Positions 29,295 to 38,259 of a stretch of 38,259 nucleotides of DNA are shown one piece after another (position 1 is the first letter of the stretch; each line of letters opens with the position of its first letter). Origin of the DNA: Rhizobacter sp. (lineage in GTDB: Bacteria; Pseudomonadota; Gammaproteobacteria; Burkholderiales; Burkholderiaceae_C); the NCBI GenBank assembly GCA_021153565.1, contig JAJKJU010000227.1, forward strand, positions 1-38,259, given 5' to 3'. The position numbers were made by a program, and so were the translations under genes. The notes under the pieces were generated by a model that did no database searches, was not told the origin of the DNA, and saw only the letters and a list, made by a program, of their open reading frames with translations.

Positions 29295-30662
29295 TCACAC
29301 ATGAAGGAGCAAATGCTCGCGTTCCCAGGGTGATATGACCTTCATGAACTCTTCGTACTCGATCTCCTTCACCTCGGAGTAGACCGTCACGAAAGACTTG
29401 CCGAGCACATCGTGCAGGTCCCGCTCGTCGGCCAACCAGTTCAAGGCCTCGCTCAGCGAACGTGGCAACTGGTACTCGGACAGGTACGCGTCGCCCGTGC
29501 ATTCCGGCCCCGGCTCGATCTTGTTCTTCATGCCGAGATAACCGCAGGCGAGGGTGACGGCGAGTGCGACATAGGGATTCGCATCGGCGCCGATCACGCG
29601 GTTCTCGACACGGCGTGAATTGGGCGTTGCCACCGGCGAGCGGATGCCCACGGTCCGGTTGTCGGTGCCCCACTGGATGTTGATGGGCGCGGCCGTCGAG
29701 CGCGTGAGCCGTCGATAGGAATTCACATAGGGCGCGTACAAGGCCATCGCTGCGGGCGTGTACTTCTGCAGCCCTCCGATGTACCAGTAGAACTCCTTGG
29801 ACGGCGAGCCGTCTTCGTTGCTGAAGATGTTCCTTCCGGTGCTCTTGTTCAACACGCTCTGGTGCACATGCATGGCGCTGCCGGGCTCGTTCGCCATGGG
29901 CTTGGCCATGAAGGTCGCGAACATTTCGTGGCGCATGGCGGCCTCGCGGATCGTTCTCTTGAAGAAGAACACCTCGTCGGCCAGCCCGAGCGGATGCGCG
30001 TGGAAGAAGTTGATTTCCATCTGCCCCGCGCCGACCTCGTGGATGAGCGTGTCGACGTTCAGCTCCATCTTCTCGCAATACGCGTAAATGTCCTCGAAGA
30101 GCGGATCGAACTCGTTCACCGCGTCGATCGAATAGGCCTGCCGCGATGTCTCCGCCCGACCGCTTCTGCCCTTGGGCGGTCGCAAGGGGGTGTTCGGATC
30201 GGCATTGCGCTCGACCAGGTAGAACTCGAGCTCGGGTGCCACCACCGGGTCCCAGCCTTCATCGTCGTAGAGCTTGCAGATGCGGCGCAGCACAGAGCGC
30301 GGCGCGTAGCTGATGATGTTGCCGTCACGGTCGAAGCAGTCGTGGATGACCTGCGCCGTCGGGTCAGTCGCCCACGGCACGATGCGTACCGTGCTCGGGT
30401 CGGGTCGCAGGTGCATGTCACGGTCGGTCGCGTGGATCACGTCGTAATAGGGCCCCTCCTCGGGGAATTCACCCGTCACCCCGATGGCGACGATGGCCTC
30501 GGGCAAGCGCATGCCGCGATCCTCGGTGAATTTTTCTCTGGGAAGGATCTTGCCGCGCGCCACCCCGGTGAGGTCGGGCACCAGGCATTCGATCTCGGTC
30601 ACCCGCCGTTCATTGAGCCACTGTTCCAGTTCGCTGAATGTGAAGTTGTCTCGAACCACCAT
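29295..30662 (-). CDS. puuA: Gamma-glutamylputrescine synthetase (PuuA/SpuI type)
   Basis: A 455-residue member of the glutamine synthetase fold that ligates glutamate to a polyamine rather than to ammonia. Seen: VPDLTGVARGKILPREKF in the beta-grasp domain, APELEFYLVER with metal-binding glutamates, GAGQMEINFFHAHPL, the AMHVHQSV loop and NRTVGIRSPV, and a C-terminal ENRVIGADANPYVALA segment. It lacks the adenylylation region of GlnA. AGGTGA lies five bases before the ATG. Its neighbours puuC and puuD support a role in putrescine use as a carbon and nitrogen source. The oxidase PuuB, which would act next in E. coli, is absent from the window. Confidence 0.9.
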   Translation of the reverse strand: MVVRDNFTFSELEQWLNERRVTEIECLVPDLTGVARGKILPREKFTEDRGMRLPEAIVAIGVTGEFPEEGPYYDVIHATDRDMHLRPDPSTVRIVPWATDPTAQVIHDCFDRDGNIISYAPRSVLRRICKLYDDEGWDPVVAPELEFYLVERNADPNTPLRPPKGRSGRAETSRQAYSIDAVNEFDPLFEDIYAYCEKMELNVDTLIHEVGAGQMEINFFHAHPLGLADEVFFFKRTIREAAMRHEMFATFMAKPMANEPGSAMHVHQSVLNKSTGRNIFSNEDGSPSKEFYWYIGGLQKYTPAAMALYAPYVNSYRRLTRSTAAPINIQWGTDNRTVGIRSPVATPNSRRVENRVIGADANPYVALAVTLACGYLGMKNKIEPGPECTGDAYLSEYQLPRSLSEALNWLADERDLHDVLGKSFVTVYSEVKEIEYEEFMKVISPWEREHLLLHV

Positions 30663-30748
30663 AAGTCACCTGTTTGAGTCTTCGCGCGCCGCAGGCCGGC
30701 GCGGTCATTTCATCCGTTCGGTTGCTGTCGGGGCTTTCGACAAGCCAC

Positions 30749-31519
30749 CTAGCGGTCCGGCTCAGGCATGGCTCGATGACGGTCCCGGTAAGTTCTGCAG
30801 GCGTCGCCGAATGCGGTGAGAAGCCGCATCGAGACGGGGTTGGATTCCGCCTGCCACTCGGGGTGCCATTGCACGCAGAGGTTAAAGGCGGGTGCATGTG
30901 CGACGGTGAATGCTTCCACCAGTCCGTCGGGGGCAAGGGCTTCCACCCGCAGCCCATCGGCGAGGCGGTTCACGCCTTGTCCGTGAACCGAATTCACCTC
31001 GATCTCGCCTGCGCCCAGCACGTCAGCAAGCAATCCGCCTGGCAGCACCTCGACCACATGGGCCAGGCCGTACGTGACTTCGGGCGCGGCATCTTTGGCT
31101 CCTCGGTGGTCGCGTTGTCCGGGCATTTCGTGGACGGCTTGGTAAAGGCTTCCGCCCAGGGCCACGTTCGTTTCCTGGAAACCTCGGCAGATGGCGAAGA
31201 GCGGAATACCGCGCTGGATCACACGAGGAATCAGGGGCAGTGTCCAGTTGTCACGCTCGGGGTCCAGCGGCAGGGTAGGGTCGTGGACGTCCTCGCCGAA
31301 GTTCACCGGGTGTACGTTGGAGGGGGACCCCGTCAGCAGGACACCGTCGGCGACTTCAAGGAGGTCGTCAATCTCATCGCCGGCGATCGCGGGAACGACC
31401 AGGGGCAGGCAACCGGCGAGCCGAACCGCCTCGGCGTATTTTTTTCCCGCGACGTGGAACGGGTGCTGACCGAGCACCCGGTTGCACGAAGGAATGATGA
31501 CAACAGGTTTGCGCTTCAT
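30749..31519 (-). CDS. puuD: Gamma-glutamyl-GABA hydrolase (PuuD-like)
   Basis: A 256-residue class I glutamine-amidotransferase-fold hydrolase. The catalytic triad is visible: nucleophile C111 in FAICRGFQE, and H219 with E221 in QWHPEW. The N-terminal part (VVIIPSCNRV, LLTGSPSNVHP) is typical of PuuD. It would release GABA and glutamate from gamma-glutamyl-GABA, the product of PuuC. It has no strong ribosome binding site. It is 86 bases upstream of puuA and 88 bases downstream of the beta-alanine-type aminotransferase in the same direction, consistent with one operon. Confidence 0.9.
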   Translation of the reverse strand: MKRKPVVIIPSCNRVLGQHPFHVAGKKYAEAVRLAGCLPLVVPAIAGDEIDDLLEVADGVLLTGSPSNVHPVNFGEDVHDPTLPLDPERDNWTLPLIPRVIQRGIPLFAICRGFQETNVALGGSLYQAVHEMPGQRDHRGAKDAAPEVTYGLAHVVEVLPGGLLADVLGAGEIEVNSVHGQGVNRLADGLRVEALAPDGLVEAFTVAHAPAFNLCVQWHPEWQAESNPVSMRLLTAFGDACRTYRDRHRAMPEPDR

Positions 31520-31607
31520 GGCGTGTGGCGCAGAGTGTTGCTTATGCCAGAAAGACCGGCAATGGCGTGTGCCTGCATGTTAGTAATGTGATGCAGGCGG
31601 TAATACA

Positions 31608-32912
31608 TCATGCCGCCCGCTTGATCGCATCCGCCAAGGTCCCGACGATCTGATCGATGTGCGACCCCTCGATGATCAGAGGTGGCGACAGCGCCACCGT
31701 GTCGCCGGTGGTGCGGACCAACAGCCCTTTTTCCCAGCAGTCCAGGAACACGGAGAAGGCCCGCTTTCCGGGCTCGCCCGCGATCGGCGCCAGCTCTATA
31801 CCACCCACCAGTCCGATGTTGCGCACGTCGATCACGTTTGGCAACGCTTCGAGAGAATGCACCGCCTCCTCGAAAGCCGATGCCATCTTCGCGCCCCGTG
31901 TGAGCAGGCCATCGTCTTCGTAGGTGTCGAGCGTCGCGAGCCCCGCTGCGCATGCCAATGGGTGAGCCGAATACGTGTAGCCGTGGAAGAACTCGATCAA
32001 ATGCTCCGGTCCGTTCATGAACGCATCGTGAATGTGCCGCTTCGCGAACACCGCACCCATCGGAACGCTGCCGTTGGTGAGCCCCTTGGCGACGGTCATC
32101 AGGTCAGGCGTCACGCCGAAATGCGTGGCCGCGAAGGGTGAACCCAGCCGGCCGAACCCGGTGATGACTTCGTCGAATATCAGCAGGATGCCGTGCTTGT
32201 CGCAGATCTCGCGCAGGCGTTGCAGATAGCCCTTGGGCGGGATCAGCACGCCCGTCGACCCGGCCACCGGCTCGACGATCACTGCGGCGATCGTCGACGC
32301 ATCGTGCAGCGCCACGAGCCGTTCGAGATCGTCTGCCAGATCCGCCCCGTGCTGAGGTTGCCCTCGGGTGTTGAAGTTGCGCGGATCGTGCGTGTGGCGG
32401 ATGTGATCGACGCCGGAGAGCATCGTGCCGAACATCTTGCGGTTGGCCACCATGCCGCCCACCGAGATGCCGCCGAAGTTCACGCCGTGGTAGCCACGCT
32501 CGCGGCCGATGAGCCGAGTGCGCTGGCCTTCGCCGCGAACACGGTGGTAGGCGATGGCCATCTTGAGCGCCGTCTCGACCGACTCCGAGCCCGAGTTGGT
32601 GAAGAAGACCTTGTCCATGCCGTCGGGCGTGATCTTCACCAGCCTTTCGGCGAACTCGAAGGCCTTGGGATGGCCCATGTTGAATGGCGGCGCGAAGTCC
32701 ATCTCGGCTGCCTGTTCCTGGATCGCCTGGACGATCTTAGTGCGGCCGTGGCCCGCATTCACGCACCACAGGCCGGCGATGCTGTCGAGTATCTGCCGAC
32801 CCTCTGGCGTCCAGAAGTGCATGCCTTGCGCCTTGGCGAGCATGCGCGGGGATTTCTTGAACTGTCGGTTGGCCGTGAAGGGCATCCAGTAGGCGTCGAG
32901 GTCTTTGGTCAT
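31608..32912 (-). CDS. Omega-amino acid:pyruvate aminotransferase (BauA-like)
   Basis: A 434-residue class III PLP-dependent aminotransferase. Seen: DAYWMPFTANRQFK, typical of beta-alanine:pyruvate transaminases, GLWCVNAGHG, FFTNSGSESVETALKMA, IFDEVITGFGRLG and Schiff-base lysine K276 in TVAKGLTNGSVP. It would convert beta-alanine, or GABA and related omega-amino acids, to semialdehydes. Within this cluster it may process GABA from PuuD or beta-alanine from spermidine-derived 3-aminopropanal (inference). AGGAGA precedes the ATG by about 7 bases, the best ribosome binding site in the cluster, which suggests that this is the first gene of the operon. It is divergent from aceA. Confidence 0.88.
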   Translation of the reverse strand: MTKDLDAYWMPFTANRQFKKSPRMLAKAQGMHFWTPEGRQILDSIAGLWCVNAGHGRTKIVQAIQEQAAEMDFAPPFNMGHPKAFEFAERLVKITPDGMDKVFFTNSGSESVETALKMAIAYHRVRGEGQRTRLIGRERGYHGVNFGGISVGGMVANRKMFGTMLSGVDHIRHTHDPRNFNTRGQPQHGADLADDLERLVALHDASTIAAVIVEPVAGSTGVLIPPKGYLQRLREICDKHGILLIFDEVITGFGRLGSPFAATHFGVTPDLMTVAKGLTNGSVPMGAVFAKRHIHDAFMNGPEHLIEFFHGYTYSAHPLACAAGLATLDTYEDDGLLTRGAKMASAFEEAVHSLEALPNVIDVRNIGLVGGIELAPIAGEPGKRAFSVFLDCWEKGLLVRTTGDTVALSPPLIIEGSHIDQIVGTLADAIKRAA

Positions 32913-33287
32913 GGCGTTGATCTCCTATATTGAGTTTGTGAGCAGTCTAGTAGGCCAATCGGCTGTCTGCCCCGGCATGGCTATTGCACAACGGCAGGGC
33001 GATGAAACCAGTCTTGATCTATGCAAAGTGGCTTTCGTAGGCGTTTCACAATCAGAAATTGCCTTTTCATATCGCGAGATAAGTCTTGCTGCATTGCCGC
33101 AAGATTTTTCGCGACCGCAAAACAGGATTTCGCATCATGCAATGTGCACTTTAAGTCGTTGATTTCTAACGAGAACATTTCATGTCTTATATAAGACATA
33201 AGTCTTCCAATTTGCTTGCGTCCTTTGTATTCTTGGTCCCAGAGATTCGGTTTTTTTCAATTTCTGTCCTTACCTCAGGAGATCCAC
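32913..33287. promoter_or_regulatory. Divergent control region between bauA-like gene and aceA
   Basis: A 375-base, AT-richer stretch with several symmetric sites. ATGTCTTATATAAGACAT (33182-33199) is a perfect 18-bp palindrome; it overlaps AAGAC-n4-GTCTT immediately to its right, and ATAAGTCTT appears again at 33079-33087. CTTGCTGCATTGCCGCAAG (about 33084-33102) is a near palindrome. A transcription factor dimer, plausibly a GntR- or XRE-type regulator of carbon use, is the likely binder, but the family cannot be decided from the site. AGGAG at 33277-33281 is the aceA ribosome binding site. Confidence 0.55.
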
Positions 33288-34586
<1,299 letters not shown>

Positions 34587-34622
34587 GTACTGCTGAGTAA
34601 AGTACGCGTCGTCTCACCGAGG

Positions 34623-34655
34623 AGCCCGGGAGCCGCAAGGCTCCCGGGCTTTTTT
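34623..34655 (+). terminator. Rho-independent terminator of aceA
   Basis: AGCCCGGGAGCC-gcaa-GGCTCCCGGGCT: a perfect 12-bp stem and 4-base loop followed by six T residues, 36 bases after the aceA stop. It is the clearest terminator in the window. Confidence 0.95.
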
Positions 34656-34745
34656 GCTATATCGCTATGTCGCCAGCGCTCGCGACCGACCACTTGGGTG
34701 TGGCGGTCGCGTTCGATGTGCAGGAAGCCGCGCTCCAGCCCCGTC

Positions 34746-34774
34746 TAGTGCAGTGTTCCGCGCTATGCGGAACT
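34746..34774 (+). promoter_or_regulatory. Operator-like palindrome, copy 2
   Basis: TAGTGCAGT followed by GTTCCGC-gctat-GCGGAAC (34755-34773), a perfect inverted repeat with 7-base arms. It matches the site at 3774-3802 at 27 of 29 positions. It lies upstream of the alpha/beta hydrolase and is a likely operator or promoter element; IclR-family binding is an inference from shape. Another hairpin-forming pair (GCGACCG/CGGTCGC) lies just before it at 34682-34710. Confidence 0.55.
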
Positions 34775-34911
34775 CAACTATGAATGCCATGATGCTGCGC
34801 CAAGAATCTTCTTCCGAGTATCCTCGCAGCCGATTCCTTTGCACCTTCCCGGTTTACTCCGTCCTCCACCATTCGCAACCGACCTTGACACCCCCGAAGT
34901 TGACTACTCGA

Positions 34912-35823
34912 ATGGCCGATGTGCTGGACAAGGTCCGCCGCGCCAATCGTCCTCCGTTTTACGCCATGAGCGTGCCCGAAGCGCGCGAGGCCTACGTGGC
35001 TGCGTCCGAGATTCTCGAAGTGCCGCGCGCGCCGCTGGCCCGGGTTGAGGACATCGCCATTCCGGCCGCCGACGGAACGTCTCTGCCGGCTCGCCTGTAT
35101 GCGCCGACTTGCGAAACGCTGCCGGTGCTGTTGTACCTTCATGGCGGCGGCTTCGTCATTGGTGGCTTGGAGACGCATGACAGTTTGTGCCGGCAACTCG
35201 CCCTGCGCAGTGGCGCTGCGGTGGTGGCGGTGGACTATCGCCTCGCGCCGGAGCATCCATTCCCGGTTGCCGTGGAAGACAGTTGGTCCGCCATGGAATG
35301 GCTGGCGAACCAAGGCCACACCGTCGGACTCGACGGGTCGCGCATTGCAGTTGGTGGCGACAGCGCCGGCGGGACCTTGGCGGCGGTCGCGGCCATCCAT
35401 GCGCGAGACATCGGCCTGTCACTTTGCGCGCAATTGCTCATCACTCCCGGCACGACCGCCAATGCCGACACGCGCTCGCACCGCACATTCGCCAACGGCT
35501 ACCTGCTCGAAGCCGAGGGCATTGCGTGGTTCTTCGACAAGTACATCCCTGCCGGACTGCGTGAAGACTGGCGCTTCGCACCGCTGCTCGCTGACGATGT
35601 CGAGAGCGTCGCACCCGCCTGCGTGATCCTGGCCGAGTGCGACCCGCTGGTGGACGAGGGCGTGGCCTACGCGGACAAGCTTCGAAGTGCCGGTGTGAAT
35701 GTCGAACTCGAGTTGTACCGGGGCGTCACCCACGATTTCATCAAGCTCGGGCGCGTGCTGCCCGAAGCCCATCACGCTCAGTCTGCCGCCGCGACCATGC
35801 TGAAGCAGGCATTCGAACCATGA
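34912..35823 (+). CDS. Alpha/beta hydrolase (hormone-sensitive-lipase family esterase)
   Basis: A carboxylesterase of family IV type, 303 residues from the ATG at 34912. Seen: the oxyanion motif LYLHGGGFVIGG, the VVAVDYRLAPEHPFP segment, nucleophile S151 in GGDSAGG, acid D244 in AECDPLVDEG and H274 in GVTHDF. Such enzymes hydrolyse short-chain esters. The true start is uncertain: the family usually has about ten more residues of the LTPPKLTTRM type, so an in-frame TTG at 34885 or ATG at 34780 may be used; none has a good ribosome binding site. It lies between a palindromic operator-like site and the second MITE copy, which begins seven bases after its stop. Confidence 0.88.
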   Translation: MADVLDKVRRANRPPFYAMSVPEAREAYVAASEILEVPRAPLARVEDIAIPAADGTSLPARLYAPTCETLPVLLYLHGGGFVIGGLETHDSLCRQLALRSGAAVVAVDYRLAPEHPFPVAVEDSWSAMEWLANQGHTVGLDGSRIAVGGDSAGGTLAAVAAIHARDIGLSLCAQLLITPGTTANADTRSHRTFANGYLLEAEGIAWFFDKYIPAGLREDWRFAPLLADDVESVAPACVILAECDPLVDEGVAYADKLRSAGVNVELELYRGVTHDFIKLGRVLPEAHHAQSAAATMLKQAFEP

Positions 35824-35829
35824 CGGGTC

Positions 35830-35989
35830 AGAGGCTGAGAGTTTTTCGATCATGCCCGCTCATCACGCCAAAAGCCCCCTGCTCGTCGTTGCAAATGCTC
35901 GCCATAGCCAAGCCATGGCTGCGCTTTGCGCCTGGATCAGGCGCCTTTTGACGTGCTGCTCGGACACGTTCGAAATACTCTCAGCCTCT
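35830..35989. mobile_element. 160-bp MITE-like palindromic element, copy 2
   Basis: Near-identical to 13882-14042: left end AGAGGCTGAGAGTTTTTCGA (one mismatch to copy 1) and an identical right end at 35970-35989. It is wedged between the hydrolase stop (seven bases before) and the thioesterase-GNAT start (five bases after), so it supplies all the upstream sequence of the latter gene. As in copy 1, the right half is open and in frame with the downstream gene, from a TTG at 35926. Confidence 0.87.
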
Positions 35990-35994
35990 CAGCC

Positions 35995-36852
35995 ATGAAG
36001 CGAGCAGACTTCAGATTGGCGGAGCGCATCCGCGTGCGCTGGGCCGAGATCGACGCGCAGAAAATCGTCTTCAACGGGCACTATCTGACCTATATCGACA
36101 CGGCCGTCGGAGCTTACTGGCGGGCACTTGCCTTGCCGTACGAGCAGACCGTGGTGTACCTTGGCGGCGACATGTACATGCGCAAGTCGACGCTCGAGTA
36201 CCAGGGTTCAGCGCGGTACGACGACGTGCTCGAGATCGGCATTCGTTGCACGCGTGTCGGCACCTCGTCGATGATCATGTCGGCCGGTGTCTTCAGGCAG
36301 GACGAGCTGCTTGTGAGCGGTGAACTGGTTTACGTCTTCGCCGATCCGGCCACTCAGACGTCCAAGCCGGTGCCACAGGAGTTGCGTGATGTGCTGCAGG
36401 CCTTCGAAGCGGGCAAGCCCAGGGTGGATGTGCGTGTGGGCACCTGGAACGAACTCGGTGGCGATGCGCGGGCCATCCGGACCTCCGTCTTCGTCGACGA
36501 ACAGAAGATTCCCGCCGACATGGAGTGGGACGAAGCCGATGCGAGCTGCATTCATGCCGTTGCGGTCAATCGCTTCGGCGTGCCGCTGGCGACCGGCCGC
36601 TTGCTGGAGCACGTACCGGGCGTGGCGAAGATCGGCCGCATGGCCGTCGTGAAGAGCATGCGAGGCAGCCGGGTAGGGCGTAGCGTGCTCGATTCGGTGA
36701 TGCTGGCGGCGCGGGCACAGGGCCAGCACGAGGTGGTGCTGCATGCGCAGACATCGGCGGCGCCGTTCTATGCGCGAGCGGGGTTCAGCGAGCGTGGACC
36801 GGTGTTCGAGGAGGCGGGGATTGCGCACGTCGAGATGGTGCGGGCACTGTGA
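35995..36852 (+). CDS. Hotdog thioesterase-GNAT acetyltransferase fusion
   Basis: A 285-residue two-domain protein. Residues about 8-130 look like a YbgC/4-hydroxybenzoyl-CoA thioesterase: RVRWAEIDAQKIVFNGHYL with the catalytic Asp region, and a YLGGDMYMRKSTLEYQGSAR strand segment. Residues about 140-285 look like an ElaA-type GNAT acetyltransferase: RTSVFVDEQKIPADMEWDE, then RMAVVKSMRGSRVGRSVLD with the acetyl-CoA loop, and APFYARAGF near the end. The two halves presumably act on acyl-CoA substrates, but the reaction is unknown. The start at 35995 immediately follows the MITE end and has no ribosome binding site of its own; translation may depend on the element or on read-through from the hydrolase. 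Confidence 0.85.
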   Translation: MKRADFRLAERIRVRWAEIDAQKIVFNGHYLTYIDTAVGAYWRALALPYEQTVVYLGGDMYMRKSTLEYQGSARYDDVLEIGIRCTRVGTSSMIMSAGVFRQDELLVSGELVYVFADPATQTSKPVPQELRDVLQAFEAGKPRVDVRVGTWNELGGDARAIRTSVFVDEQKIPADMEWDEADASCIHAVAVNRFGVPLATGRLLEHVPGVAKIGRMAVVKSMRGSRVGRSVLDSVMLAARAQGQHEVVLHAQTSAAPFYARAGFSERGPVFEEAGIAHVEMVRAL

Positions 36853-36902
36853 TCGTTGTCGTCATCCGTCCCTGTTGAGGTGCCATGTCCTAAGATGCCC
36901 TG

Positions 36903-37388
36903 ATGACAAGCAATGACACCCTCGACGCCGACCCCATTCACGAAAACCGCTTCTGGCGCGACAACGGCTGGACTGCCCGCGTCGTCAAGAACGAAGACGA
37001 CGACGGCTGGGCCGTCGAGATGATCAAGGACGGCGAACCCGAGCCGGCACTGGTCGGGCCGTGGACGATGGGGCGGGACAAGAAGAATCCCAAGCCGCTC
37101 GACACATCTGCGTTCAACACCCTGGTGAAGACTGCATCCGAGGTGTTGCGCAGGCACGAGCAACAACTCCACGCGTTGCATCACAAAAGCATCGACGTGT
37201 CGACCGCGAGATCGAAGATCGTCGTGACGCTGGATGTGGTGCCTGACGAAGACGATCCGCACGCCATACTGACCGCGCACGATCCGCTGGGCGAGCAACT
37301 CGCTCAGGTTCGCGTGGGGCCGGGCTTCAAGCTCAATGCGTCAAGCGCGTCGGCGTGGATAGACGACGAGTTTCGCAAGCCGAAGTAG
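36903..37388 (+). CDS. Unknown small acidic protein
   Basis: A 161-residue protein of no family I recognise. It has no signal peptide or membrane segment, is rich in Asp/Glu and has a tryptophan-rich N-terminal half (RFWRDNGWTARVV, DDDGWAVEM, VGPWTMGRDKKNPKPLD) and a helix around 70-95 (FNTLVKTASEVLRRHEQQLH). The even codon pattern and regular length suggest a real gene. It lies 50 bases after the thioesterase-GNAT gene in the same direction and may be co-transcribed. Confidence 0.75.
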   Translation: MTSNDTLDADPIHENRFWRDNGWTARVVKNEDDDGWAVEMIKDGEPEPALVGPWTMGRDKKNPKPLDTSAFNTLVKTASEVLRRHEQQLHALHHKSIDVSTARSKIVVTLDVVPDEDDPHAILTAHDPLGEQLAQVRVGPGFKLNASSASAWIDDEFRKPK

Positions 37389-37488
37389 AAGTCGAAGCCA
37401 GCCTTCCCATGATGAGACCCGGTGAAACCCGGGATTCAGCGTTTCCACAAAAGCCAGTCCCCGTTTGCAAACTCGGGTTGCATCCGGG

Positions 37489-37926
37489 CTACTTTTTCAG
37501 GGTCGCCACCAAGGTGATTTCGGGCACTCCGCCCAGCGCCTTCGACACCGGACACCCTGCCTTGGCGCTTTGCGCGATCTGCTGGAACTGCTCTTCGGTG
37601 ATTCCCGGCACGCTCGCCTGCATCGTCAGCGCAATGCGATCGATGCCGAATCCTTCGCCTTGTTGCACCAGCCTCACGCTCGCATTCGTGTCCACTGCCG
37701 ACGTGCCGAACCCGGCCTTGTCGCAAGCAAACGAAAACGCCATCGTGAAGCAGGCAGCATGGGCCGCTCCGAGTAGCTCTTCCGGATTCGTGCCGCGCTT
37801 GTCGGTCTCGAATCGGCTTGCAAACCCATAGGGATAACCTTTTAGCGCATCGGTCTCGGTGCTGACCTTGCCCTGGCCGGTCTTGCCTCGGCCTTCCCAA
37901 TGCACAGTCGCTTTCTTCTCGCTCAT
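37489..37926 (-). CDS. osmC: OsmC/Ohr-family peroxiredoxin
   Basis: A 145-residue thiol peroxidase of the OsmC type. Seen: the N-terminal KKATVHWEGRGKTGQGKVST, the peroxidatic cysteine in AHAACFTMAFS, and the resolving cysteine in AKAGCPVSKALGG. OsmC enzymes reduce organic hydroperoxides with dithiol donors and are often induced by osmotic or stationary-phase stress. The start at 37926 has AAGGAA six bases upstream; open sequence extending to 38115 lacks support. It converges with the unknown gene at 36903, about 100 bases between stops. Confidence 0.92.
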   Translation of the reverse strand: MSEKKATVHWEGRGKTGQGKVSTETDALKGYPYGFASRFETDKRGTNPEELLGAAHAACFTMAFSFACDKAGFGTSAVDTNASVRLVQQGEGFGIDRIALTMQASVPGITEEQFQQIAQSAKAGCPVSKALGGVPEITLVATLKK

Positions 37927-38259
37927 GTCGATTCCTTTCGAGGTGATGACGGTCTCTGCCCGACACGCTTTGTACTCCACGCAGGCGACCATCGCACATT
38001 CGACTGCAAAGCCCGAGGCCGCCCAAGGGCGGGCCGCTTGCTTCTGCAGATCTGCAGAGGCCAAAGGCCTTACCGCAGCCCTCCCAGAGTGCTGACCTTT
38101 ACGTACGCTGGACACGCGGAAGATGGCCGTTGGAGCAAATTTTTCCCCTACGAGGTTCGAAGAAGGCGGGGTTGACGCATGACAAGTTCATGTTTGCTCA
38201 GAGGCCCAGGCCCCTCACCCCAGCCCTCTCCCCGAAGGGCATAAGCGCTAACTTAATAA
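37927..38259. other. Right edge, intergenic
   Basis: No gene is supported in this 333-base stretch. It should contain the osmC promoter. CTGCAGATCTGCAG (about 38044-38057) is a perfect 14-bp palindrome. The end (38211-38240) carries CCCCTCACCCCAGCCCTCTCCCC, an inverted relative of the repeat at 13192-13230. Confidence 0.5.

Noticed and set aside
28129-29304. Plus-strand frame of 391 codons
   Set aside because: Antisense to the SpuC-like aminotransferase, with no recognisable fold.
32981-33199. Minus-strand frame of 72 codons in the aceA control region
   Set aside because: Its start lies in the 18-bp palindrome, there is no ribosome binding site, and the region is better explained as regulatory.

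Overview
The window is high-GC bacterial DNA. Close similarity of its gene products to typical Betaproteobacteria (isocitrate lyase form, polyamine genes, KdpDE, LigD, dispersed palindromic repeats) suggests Burkholderiales, probably Comamonadaceae close to Variovorax. That assignment is an inference from protein character, not from a marker gene. No rRNA, tRNA, CRISPR array or intact transposase was recognised.

Layout. (1) 1-13161: after about 700 bases with no convincing gene come two single-domain response regulators and a Wsp-like alternative chemosensory cluster: CheR, CheW, then a TonB-dependent receptor, a YfiR-like periplasmic protein, a methyl-accepting protein with a CHASE8-like periplasmic domain and three HAMP units, a CheA-REC hybrid, CheB and a REC-histidine kinase. 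Most neighbours overlap by 1-13 bases, so the run 4048-13161 is probably one operon. (2) 13162-19529: a CBS-pair protein, a 161-bp MITE-like element, the NHEJ ligase/polymerase LigD, and an orphan KdpE/short-KdpD pair. (3) 19530-26140: a second YfiR-like protein, a second CHASE8-like transducer (here a 1178-residue hybrid kinase), and a second TonB-dependent receptor whose frame is broken by an exact 8-bp tandem duplication. (4) 26378-32912, minus strand: putrescine / gamma-glutamyl-putrescine and beta-alanine catabolism (PuuC, SpuC, PuuA, PuuD and a BauA-like aminotransferase). (5) 33288-37926: isocitrate lyase with a strong terminator, an alpha/beta hydrolase, a second copy of the MITE, a thioesterase-GNAT fusion, a small unknown protein and an OsmC peroxidase.

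Main point. The window holds two separate versions of the same trio: outer-membrane TonB-dependent receptor, YfiR (DUF4154) periplasmic protein, and an inner-membrane transducer with a CHASE8-like sensor. One trio feeds a chemosensory CheA; the other feeds a HisKA/REC/REC/HPt kinase. In the Pseudomonas YfiBNR system, YfiR represses the CHASE8 diguanylate cyclase YfiN. I therefore infer a modular signalling path from outer membrane through periplasm to inner membrane, in which the output domain is exchangeable.

Secondary themes are repeats. A palindromic 160-bp element occurs at 13882-14042 and 35830-35989, with a lone 20-bp end inside ligD, and a related 166-bp palindrome lies inside the chemosensory cluster. 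A 29-bp operator-like palindrome occurs twice, 31 kb apart. A perfect 18-bp palindrome lies in the aceA promoter region.
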